From: Hydrogenophaga sp. | GTDB taxonomy: Bacteria > Pseudomonadota > Gammaproteobacteria > Burkholderiales > Burkholderiaceae_C | Length of the DNA stretch: 14,708 nucleotides | NCBI GenBank assembly: GCA_021154985.1 | Contig: JAJNQE010000039.1 | Span: 1 to 14,708, forward strand | Direction of reading: 5' to 3' | In this document: one piece after another, positions 1 to 5,152 of the stretch | How positions within the stretch are numbered: position 1 is the stretch's first letter | Layout: every line of letters starts with the position of its first letter | Made by a program: the position numbers and the translations under genes | The notes under the pieces: model-generated | Told to the model about the DNA's origin: nothing | Database searches by the model: none | Seen by the model: only the letters and a program-made list of their open reading frames with translations

Positions 1-240
1 CAGCACCTGGCCGCGCAGCGTTTCGATCGCCGACATGGCGCCGACGGCGACGATGACGATGAGGGTGAGAAGGAGACGGGTATCGATGCTGCGGCTGCTG
101 AGGACCCGGTCGAAAATCTGCATCGAGTAGATCGGCGATGCGAGAACCAGGATGTTGATGATCAGGCTGAAGCCCGCGACGACGCCGAAGGCGCCGCGGC
201 TTTGCGAGATGGCTTGGCGGATGATCGACGGAGCGGCCAT
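1..240 (-). CDS. Type I secretion ABC transporter (PrtD-like permease/ATPase), N-terminal fragment
   Basis: I translated the minus strand from the ATG at 240 to the left edge: 80 residues, open throughout, so the gene continues outside the window. A membrane segment at about residues 18-38 is followed by SPIYSMQIFDRVLSSRSIDT, then a second hydrophobic stretch and ETLRGQVL. This loop (PLYMLQVYDRVL.SRS..T in the family) is characteristic of the PrtD/HlyB-type permease-ATPases that export proteins with C-terminal secretion signals through an inner-membrane/adaptor/TolC channel. The start is supported by AAGGGA about 8 bases upstream. The ATPase domain is not in the window, so its integrity and substrate are unknown. 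Codon use differs from the neighbouring genes: 6 of 8 Val codons are GTC and one is GTG, whereas the first 80 codons of cysA have 4 GTG and 1 GTC. This hints at a different origin. Confidence 0.62.
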   Translation of the reverse strand, partial: MAAPSIIRQAISQSRGAFGVVAGFSLIINILVLASPIYSMQIFDRVLSSRSIDTRLLLTLIVIVAVGAMSAIETLRGQVL

Positions 241-344
241 TTAACGATTCCCTTTCGCAGGCATTCTCAGATTACGAGTTTGAAAGGAATTCGTTAACAA
301 TTCGTGTTCCGAGCGCCCGATTCTTGCCTTGATCTGCCGGCCCC

Positions 345-449
345 CAAGTAAATAACAAGATGAGTTGAGGCAAGTAACAGCATTGAATATTTCGACCTGT
401 ACTCGGGCTGAACAAGTAACGCCATTTAATCGGGAATTAACCAAAGTAA
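345..449. repeat. Short direct repeats CAAGTAA
   Basis: Three identical 7-mers CAAGTAA lie at 345-351, 371-377 and 413-419, and a one-base variant CAAAGTAA at 442-449. They fall 105-210 bases upstream of the secretion-gene start. They could be binding sites for a regulator of that gene. Spacing is irregular (26, 42 and 29 bases between starts), so chance recurrence in A+T-rich DNA is not excluded. Confidence 0.35.
426..440. repeat. Inverted repeat TTAAT-n5-ATTAA
   Basis: A perfect 5-base inverted repeat with a CGGGA centre in the upstream region of the secretion gene. It is small and A+T-rich. It might be an operator, but nothing ties it to a known regulator. Confidence 0.25.
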
Positions 450-464
450 AAACCGCCGCCCGCA

Positions 465-489
465 AATTTTCCGCGGGGCCGGGAAAATT
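465..489. repeat. Inverted repeat AATTTTCC / GGAAAATT
   Basis: A perfect 8-base inverted repeat (465-472 and 482-489) encloses a 9-base G+C-rich loop. As RNA it would form a mostly A-U stem. A terminator is unlikely because both flanking genes diverge from this region. An operator, or the remnant of a terminator that belonged to a gene no longer present, are the alternatives. Confidence 0.35.
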
Positions 490-510
490 GGCCTGAGAGA
501 TCAGCGCCGC

Positions 511-548
511 CCCCTCACCCCAACCCTCTCCCCAGAGGGGCGAGGGAG
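511..548. repeat. Dispersed G+C-rich hairpin repeat abutting cysA
   Basis: The core pairs CCCTC-T-CCCC (524-533) with GGGG-C-GAGGG (537-546) around an AGA loop: nine base pairs with one T/C mismatch. The preceding block (CCCCTCACCCCAACC) matches, from memory, a C-rich intergenic repeat that is scattered through many proteobacterial genomes. The right edge contains GGGAG at 544-548, the best Shine-Dalgarno candidate for cysA although about 13 bases from its ATG, so the repeat may shape cysA translation. Copy number in this genome cannot be judged from one window. Confidence 0.55.
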
Positions 549-561
549 AAAGACAAAGACC

Positions 562-1653
562 ATGAGCATCGAAATCCGCAACATCAACAAGCACTTCGGC
601 AACTTCCAGGCGCTGAACAACGTCAATCTCGACATCCACTCGGGCGAGCTGCTCGCGCTGCTCGGTCCGTCGGGCTGCGGCAAGACCACGCTGCTGCGCA
701 TCATTGCCGGCCTGGAAACGCCCGACACCGGCAACATCCTGTTCAGCGGCGAAGACACCACCGACGTGCATGTGCGCGAGCGCAACGTGGGCTTCGTGTT
801 CCAGCACTACGCGCTGTTCCGCCACATGACGGTGCTGGAAAACGTGGCGTTTGGCCTGCGGGTGAAGCCGCGCAGTGAGCGCCCGAGCGACGCGCAGATC
901 AAGGCCAAGGTGCACGACCTGCTCAAGCTGGTGCAGCTCGACTGGCTGGCCGACCGCTACCCCTCGCAACTCTCGGGCGGCCAGCGCCAGCGCATTGCGC
1001 TCGCGCGCGCACTGGCGGTGGAGCCCAAGGTGCTGTTGCTGGACGAACCCTTCGGTGCGCTCGACGCCAAGGTGCGCAAGGAACTGCGCCGCTGGCTGCG
1101 CCGCCTGCACGACGAGCTGCACGTGACCAGCGTGTTCGTCACGCACGACCAGGAAGAGGCCCTGGAAGTGGCCGACCGCGTGGTGCTGATGAACCAGGGC
1201 CATGTGGAACAGGTGGGCGCACCGCAAGAGGTGTGGGACCGCCCGGCCAGCCCGTTTGTGTATGGTTTCCTCGGCGACGTGAACCTGTTTCATGGTCGCG
1301 CGCACGAAGGCCAGATGCACCTGGACGGCGTGTCGATCGCCTCACCCGAACACGCAGGCGCACAGGACGCGCAGGCCTACGCCTATGTGCGCCCGCACGA
1401 GCTCGATGTGTTGCCCTACGCGGCCGGCCTGAACGGCATGGTGGTCAAGCTCGACCGCGCCGTGGTGGTGGGGCCGATCGCCCGCCTCGAACTCCTGCCG
1501 CTGGAGTCATCCGCCAGCAGCAACCCGCCCCGACTGATCGAGGCCCACCTGCCGGCTGAGCGCTTCAAGGAACTGGGCATCCGTGAAGGCGACACCGTGG
1601 TGGTGGCGCCGCGCAGGGCCCGGGTGTTCCTGCAACCTCAGGTCGAGGCCTGA
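562..1653 (+). CDS. cysA: Sulfate/thiosulfate ABC transporter ATP-binding protein CysA
   Basis: The 363-residue protein has the complete set of ABC ATPase motifs: Walker A GPSGCGKT (35-42), Q-loop Q81, signature LSGGQ (137-141), Walker B VLLLDEP (157-163) and switch His195. The C-terminal third (about 230-363) resembles the regulatory/TOBE-like region of CysA. The motif FVFQHYALFRHMTVLENVAF and the overall length fit CysA, which drives sulfate and thiosulfate uptake with the membrane proteins CysT and CysW and a periplasmic binding protein. Those partners normally lie just upstream, but here a hairpin repeat and a divergent secretion gene precede it, so the gene looks cut off from its operon. 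Its last 16 bases overlap the end of the convergent regulator gene. A related importer ATPase (for example for polyamine or spermidine) is a less likely reading. Confidence 0.9.
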   Translation: MSIEIRNINKHFGNFQALNNVNLDIHSGELLALLGPSGCGKTTLLRIIAGLETPDTGNILFSGEDTTDVHVRERNVGFVFQHYALFRHMTVLENVAFGLRVKPRSERPSDAQIKAKVHDLLKLVQLDWLADRYPSQLSGGQRQRIALARALAVEPKVLLLDEPFGALDAKVRKELRRWLRRLHDELHVTSVFVTHDQEEALEVADRVVLMNQGHVEQVGAPQEVWDRPASPFVYGFLGDVNLFHGRAHEGQMHLDGVSIASPEHAGAQDAQAYAYVRPHELDVLPYAAGLNGMVVKLDRAVVVGPIARLELLPLESSASSNPPRLIEAHLPAERFKELGIREGDTVVVAPRRARVFLQPQVEA

Positions 1654-2498
1654 GCCGTCTGCCAGCCCTCGGCGCCGATGCGCTCCGCAGTCGCATGGCT
1701 TGAAGCCGGAGCAAGGTCCGTTTGCGCTGTGGGCTTGACCTGCAGCACCGCATCGTTGCTGAGGCGTTTGTAGGCATCACGGATCACACCGTGGCACTCG
1801 CAGCTCATGGATTCCAGACCAGCACGATCAATCACCGAAACCTGGCCTCGGCCATAGCGGATCACCCCGGCCTTTTGCAGGCGCAGTGCTCCACCGGTCA
1901 CACCCTCACGGCGCACACCCAGCATGCTGGCCATGCGCTCCTGTGTGATCCGCAGGTCGTTGTCGGCCTGGCGGTCCAGGTGCACCAGCAGCCAGCGTGC
2001 GAGTTGCTGGTCCAGCGAGTGGTGGCGGTTGCAGGCCGAGGTCTGCGACATGTGCAGGAACAGCGTGCGTGTGTAGTTGAGCAGGTGGTGCATGACCCGC
2101 TCGGAGCGCTTGGCCTGGTGGGCGATCGACTGCGCGCTCATGCGGTAGCCGTGCCCGCCCCGGCTCACGAGGGCGGTGTTCTGTGCAGCCACGGTGCCGC
2201 TGGCGGTGGTGCCGTCGTTGGCATTGCTGCTGCCCATGAAAGCGTCCACGCCCACCATGCCCTCGCTGCCCACCGCCGCCACCTCCACCGTGGCACCGTC
2301 CAGCATGGTGGAGACCAGCGATACCACCGCCGTGGTGGGGAAGTACACGTGGCGCAGGCTGCTGCCGGCCTCGAACAGCGTGCTTTGCGCCGGCATTTCG
2401 ACCCACTCCAGGTGGGATTCGATGTAACGCCAGTCGTCAAAAGGCATGGCCGCAAGCAACTGGTTCTGTTCGCGATGGGAAAGAGATGACGGTGACAT
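1638..2498 (-). CDS. Crp/Fnr-family transcriptional regulator (CECH-tail type)
   Basis: I chose the ATG at 2498 (286 residues), where AAGG lies 8 bases upstream; the frame stays open to 2588, but those codons lie in the regulatory region. An N-terminal cyclic-nucleotide-binding-like beta barrel (about 30-130, with VYFPTTAVVSLV and VGSEGMVGV) leads through a long helix to NRHHSLDQQLARWLL. A winged helix-turn-helix follows at about 184-206 (ITQERMASMLGVRREGVT). This matches a common Burkholderiales Crp/Fnr subgroup, one that typically has a CEC motif after the wing (CECH at 233-236 here). There is no FNR-type N-terminal cysteine cluster. About 40 residues extend past the usual end. The ligand and targets are unknown. 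The gene is convergent with cysA and lies downstream of a second Crp/Fnr gene on the same strand, 150 bases away, so it probably has its own promoter. Confidence 0.85.
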   Translation of the reverse strand: MSPSSLSHREQNQLLAAMPFDDWRYIESHLEWVEMPAQSTLFEAGSSLRHVYFPTTAVVSLVSTMLDGATVEVAAVGSEGMVGVDAFMGSSNANDGTTASGTVAAQNTALVSRGGHGYRMSAQSIAHQAKRSERVMHHLLNYTRTLFLHMSQTSACNRHHSLDQQLARWLLVHLDRQADNDLRITQERMASMLGVRREGVTGGALRLQKAGVIRYGRGQVSVIDRAGLESMSCECHGVIRDAYKRLSNDAVLQVKPTAQTDLAPASSHATAERIGAEGWQTAQAST

Positions 2499-2551
2499 GG
2501 GATGTGCCTTAGTTGTCGTTGTGTCCACTGAGAGGCGCAATGTAGGTTGAT

Positions 2552-2584
2552 GCATATGGGTTTTCCATGTCGAAAGACATATGC
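2552..2584. promoter_or_regulatory. Inverted repeat upstream of the first Crp/Fnr gene, possible operator
   Basis: GCATATG at 2552-2558 and CATATGC at 2578-2584 form a perfect 7-base inverted repeat. Nested at the right side is a hairpin ATGTC-GAAA-GACAT (2567-2580). Both lie 54-86 bases upstream of the ATG at 2498. They could be an operator or a structure in the 5' leader. No known regulator site is recognised. Confidence 0.4.
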
Positions 2585-2603
2585 CCACTACGCTTTACAT
2601 AAC

Positions 2604-2620
2604 TTGTCAATAGATCACAA
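2604..2620 (-). promoter_or_regulatory. Candidate promoter -35 / Crp-like half-site palindrome
   Basis: Read on the minus strand, positions 2620-2604 give TTGTGATCTATTGACAA. It contains a consensus -35 hexamer TTGACA (2610-2605) and symmetric ends TTGT...ACAA, loosely like a Crp/Fnr-family site. No strong -10 sits at the usual 17-base spacing; the CATATG farther down is 21 bases away. It lies about 107-123 bases before the regulator start at 2498 and could drive it. Confidence 0.3.
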
Positions 2621-2625
2621 ACCCG

Positions 2626-2644
2626 GGCACCGGCCCCGGTGGCC
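2626..2644 (-). terminator. Possible terminator after the second Crp/Fnr gene
   Basis: Just past the stop codon at 2649, the minus strand reads GGCCACCGGGGCCGGTGCC, a G+C-rich stem with a short loop and one bulge. CGGG and then only three T residues follow. The position is right for a terminator, but the T-tract is weak. Confidence 0.35.
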
Positions 2645-2648
2645 TTGC

Positions 2649-3443
2649 TCAGACCAGAGGGCGCTGCGGCGGGTGGCCGTCACCGTAAAGGTCGGCCAGA
2701 CGGGCCAGCGCCCTCACGTCCCGCAGGTGCAGGCGCCCGTCCTTGATCTCGTGCAGGCCGCGCTTCTCCAGCTTCCGCAGGGTCTTGTTGGTGTGCACCA
2801 GCGACAGGCCCAGCGCATCGGCGATGTGTTGCTGCGTCAGCGGCCACACCACCCCACCCTTGCCGTTGTCCTCCTGGAGCGCGGCCGCGCGCTTGAACAG
2901 CAGGATCAGCATGCTGGCGATGCGTTCTTCGGCGCTGCGGCGACCCACCGATAGCAGCGTGTCGTCCACCAGGGACTCTTCGTGTGCTGTGAGCCAGGTC
3001 ACGTTGAAACCCATGGTGGGTGATCGGCGGTGGATCTCCCACAAGGCGTCGCGCTGGAAAACACAGAAGCTGGTGGAGGTGAGCGTGTCCACACCGTGGG
3101 CCGCGGCATCGCCCATCTTCTGCTGCACGCCGACAAAATCACCGGCCAGCAAGAAGGTGAGGATCTGGCGCCGGCCGTCGCTCAGGGTCTTGTAGCGGAA
3201 AGCCCAGCCTTGCAGAAGGGTATAGAGCGGTGAATCGGTTTGCCCTTCGTGGATCAAGGTCTGGCCGGCTTCCACCTTCAGGGAGCGGCGCTTGAGCGAT
3301 TGCACCAACTCCAGCTCTTCGGGGGTGTGGTCAACGAACAGGGGCAGGGGCCGCAAGGGGCATTCGGTGCAGGGCATGGCTGAGGGTGGCGCCTTGTCGG
3401 GCCATTCAAGATCGGTCTGAGGGCCTTCGGCGGTGGTGGACAT
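2649..3443 (-). CDS. Crp/Fnr-family transcriptional regulator (CxxC N-terminus)
   Basis: I place the start at the ATG at 3443 (264 residues). No strong ribosome site is visible; the frame is open to 3524, and ATG 3377 is an alternative. The order is an N-terminal PCTECPLRPLPLF segment (C25, C28), a cyclic-nucleotide-binding-type barrel (about 40-130, ending TSTSFCVFQ with C127), a dimer helix, and a winged helix-turn-helix at 202-224 (LTQQHIADALGLSLVHTNKT). C25, C28 and C127 sit where FNR has three of its four cluster cysteines, but the cysteine normally five residues after CxxC is absent. The recognition helix has VHTNKT rather than the E..SR of FNR, so an oxygen-labile 4Fe-4S cluster and TTGAT-n4-ATCAA binding should not be assumed. 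The gene diverges from the hemerythrin-like gene, suggesting shared regulatory DNA. Confidence 0.83.
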   Translation of the reverse strand: MSTTAEGPQTDLEWPDKAPPSAMPCTECPLRPLPLFVDHTPEELELVQSLKRRSLKVEAGQTLIHEGQTDSPLYTLLQGWAFRYKTLSDGRRQILTFLLAGDFVGVQQKMGDAAAHGVDTLTSTSFCVFQRDALWEIHRRSPTMGFNVTWLTAHEESLVDDTLLSVGRRSAEERIASMLILLFKRAAALQEDNGKGGVVWPLTQQHIADALGLSLVHTNKTLRKLEKRGLHEIKDGRLHLRDVRALARLADLYGDGHPPQRPLV

Positions 3444-3559
3444 GCGTGTATTTCTGGTGGAACGCCCGACGAGGCGGCGAGCAGTCAGAAATGTAATGGC
3501 GGACGGCAGTGTTGGGCAGCGCACAGACCCGCATGGATCCAGGGCTTTACGGTGGAACC
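3444..3559. promoter_or_regulatory. Divergent intergenic region with an ATTTCTG/CAGAAAT inverted repeat
   Basis: This 116-base region separates the divergent second Crp/Fnr gene and the hemerythrin-like gene. A perfect 7-base inverted repeat, ATTTCTG at 3450-3456 and CAGAAAT at 3486-3492, has a 29-base spacer. Each arm could be half of a spaced operator. No convincing sigma-70 promoter was found on either strand. Confidence 0.3.
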
Positions 3560-4027
3560 ATGAAAACCGATCGCCGAGCCCGCCGCACTCCCATCCGCCC
3601 GCCCGCGACCGACGCCATCAGCCATCTTGCTGCCGAACATGCCGAACTGCAGCAGATGTTTGTGGCGTTCGAGAACACGCGCTCGGTGAACAACAAGCGC
3701 TTTCTGGTGCAGCGCATCTGCGCCACCGTGGTGGTACACGCGCAGGTGAAGGAAGAGGTGTTCTACCCGGCGGTGAGTGCTGTCGCGCCGACGGCCGCAC
3801 CGGAACACGGCACCATCAAGGCGCTGGTGGCTCACATCCAGAGCTTGGAGCCGGTGGCCGAACACATTGATGGCCCCATCCAGGTGCTGGCCCAGGAAAT
3901 GCAGGAGCATGTGTCGAACCTGCGCACCAGCCTGCTTCCGCGTGTGGAAGCCTCCGACATCGACCTGGAAGAACTCGGCAGCCGCATGGCCCGGCGCAAG
4001 GCGGAGCTGATCGCCGATCTGACCTGA
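3560..4027 (+). CDS. Hemerythrin HHE-domain-like protein with altered metal ligands
   Basis: The start at ATG 3560 has GGTGGA five to ten bases upstream and gives 155 residues. A basic N-terminus (MKTDRRARRT) leads into a four-helix bundle typical of bacterial hemerythrin-like proteins, which usually hold a diiron site that senses or binds O2 or NO. The candidate histidines are kept: H27 (AEHAEL), H60 (VVHAQV), H83 (PEHGTI) and H117 (QEHVSN). In the family the second and fourth histidines are followed four residues later by Glu, as in HxxxE. Here those positions are K64 (HAQVKEEVFYP) and L121 (HVSNLRTSLLP). E65/E66 might compensate at the first site; nothing obvious does at the second. The C-terminal ELGSRMARRKAELIADL matches the family tail. 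It diverges from a Crp/Fnr regulator and ends 15 bases from the convergent crtB. Confidence 0.78.
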   Translation: MKTDRRARRTPIRPPATDAISHLAAEHAELQQMFVAFENTRSVNNKRFLVQRICATVVVHAQVKEEVFYPAVSAVAPTAAPEHGTIKALVAHIQSLEPVAEHIDGPIQVLAQEMQEHVSNLRTSLLPRVEASDIDLEELGSRMARRKAELIADLT

Positions 4028-4042
4028 ACGGCGGCCCAGTCC

Positions 4043-5152
4043 TCAGTGAGAAAGTTGCTGCGCCGGCACTGCCCTGCGCCCCCCGGCGTCGCGCTCGGCC
4101 TGGCGCCGCGCCTCCACGCGCTCGAACATCTCCAGCATCCAGGCCATTCGCTGGCTGAAGGGCCGTGTGGAGATCCCGCTGGAAAACGCGGTGCTCTCCA
4201 GCGTGTGGCAGTGGTCCACCAGGTAGGCAATCGCGGCCAGGGGCGGCACCACCCCGGACGAGCGCCCCACCCAGCCCGATTGCACCGAGGCACACGCCAG
4301 CAGCACCAGCTTGCGCGAAGTGGGCACGATGGCGCGGCGCGCGCAGGGGTCCAGGCCCTCGCGGCGCAGCTGCTGACCGATCTCGGCATAAATCAGGCGC
4401 GCCGCCAGGATGGCCGAGCGGCAATCGCGCGGCAGCTGCGCAATGCCGGCGGCGGCTTGCTCGTAGAGCCGATCGGCTTCATCGAGCAGGCGGGACACCA
4501 CGCTCTGCAGCGCCGGGCTGCCCACTGGTCGCATCAGCCAGGTGTCGGTGTCGATGCCGGCCTGCGCCATCCACTGGCGCGGCAAATACAGGCGGCCGTT
4601 GCGCGCGTCTTCGCCCACATCGCGCGCGATGTTGGTGAGCTGCATGGCCACGCCGAGTTCGCAGGCGCGCGCCAGCGCCTGCGGGCTGCGCACGCCCATG
4701 ATCCAGCACATCATGGCGCCCACGCTACCGGCCACCCGCGCGCCGTAGTCGTGCACCTGCTCCAGCGTGTCGTAGCGCCGGCCCTGCGCGTCCCAGGCGA
4801 AGCCGTCGAGCAAGGCGTCGAGCAGCGGGCGGGGCAGCTCGTGGCGCTGCACCACCACCGAGAGCGCGCGGTCTTCCACACAGTCTTGCGGGTCACCGGC
4901 GTAGATGCGGTCCAGCCGGTGGGAGAGCACGCGCATGGCCTCGTCGATGCCCATGTCGCCGTTGTCGACCATGTCGTCTGCCACGCGGCAGAAGGCGTAG
5001 AGCGCGATCGATGAAGCCCGCACGCGCATAGGCAGCAGGCGGCTGGCCGCAAAAAACGTTTTGGAACCGGTGCGCATGAGCGCCACGCAGGCGTCCAGGT
5101 CCACCGAGGCGCCCTGCGCCGGTTTGTCAGCGTGATGCGTGCTTGCGTGCAT
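4043..5152 (-). CDS. crtB: Phytoene synthase CrtB
   Basis: CrtB condenses two geranylgeranyl diphosphates to phytoene, the first step committed to carotenoids. The 369-residue protein has the SKTFFAASRLLP entry motif (30-41), the first Asp-rich motif ADDMVD (58-63), the GARVAGSVG segment (137-145) and the second Asp-rich motif NIARDVGEDA (174-183). D59/D63 and D178/D182 are the expected Mg-diphosphate ligands. Its length is somewhat above the common 300-350 range because of a hydrophilic C-terminal tail. The ATG at 5152 lies inside the end of crtI (26-base overlap) without a clear ribosome site, which points to translational coupling. It is the last gene of the photosynthesis run and converges on the hemerythrin-like gene. 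The squalene-synthase-like family is related, but the crtI neighbour fixes the assignment. Confidence 0.95.
   Translation of the reverse strand: MHASTHHADKPAQGASVDLDACVALMRTGSKTFFAASRLLPMRVRASSIALYAFCRVADDMVDNGDMGIDEAMRVLSHRLDRIYAGDPQDCVEDRALSVVVQRHELPRPLLDALLDGFAWDAQGRRYDTLEQVHDYGARVAGSVGAMMCWIMGVRSPQALARACELGVAMQLTNIARDVGEDARNGRLYLPRQWMAQAGIDTDTWLMRPVGSPALQSVVSRLLDEADRLYEQAAAGIAQLPRDCRSAILAARLIYAEIGQQLRREGLDPCARRAIVPTSRKLVLLACASVQSGWVGRSSGVVPPLAAIAYLVDHCHTLESTAFSSGISTRPFSQRMAWMLEMFERVEARRQAERDAGGRRAVPAQQLSH

Larger units (their letters stand above)
241..561. other. Intergenic region between the secretion gene and cysA; no gene seen
   Basis: This 321-base stretch separates two divergent genes. 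I find no convincing coding frame in it. It is visibly richer in A and T than the rest of the window from about 260 to 490. It holds three CAAGTAA direct repeats (345-351, 371-377, 413-419) and a related CAAAGTAA (442-449). It also has two perfect inverted repeats (426-440 and 465-489) and, next to cysA, a G+C-rich hairpin repeat (511-548). No convincing -35/-10 pair was seen for either gene. Its character changes near 500-545, which may be a junction between DNA of different origin. Confidence 0.6.

Noticed and set aside
2604..2620. Canonical FNR box TTGAT-n4-ATCAA before the Crp/Fnr gene
   Set aside because: Only the outer TTGT/ACAA bases are symmetric and the core does not match the FNR consensus. 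It is kept only as a loose Crp-like candidate.
3510..3525. TGT-n10-ACA, considered as a PpsR/CrtJ site
   Set aside because: PpsR/CrtJ sites have a 12-base spacer; here it is 10, and no second site lies nearby.
4061..4088. CGCCGG...CCGGCG dyad near the end of crtB, considered as a terminator
   Set aside because: It lies within coding sequence, has a 16-base loop and has no T-tract on either side.
4046..5014. Plus-strand frame opposite crtB (322 codons)
   Set aside because: Antisense shadow; the crtB motifs on the other strand are complete.
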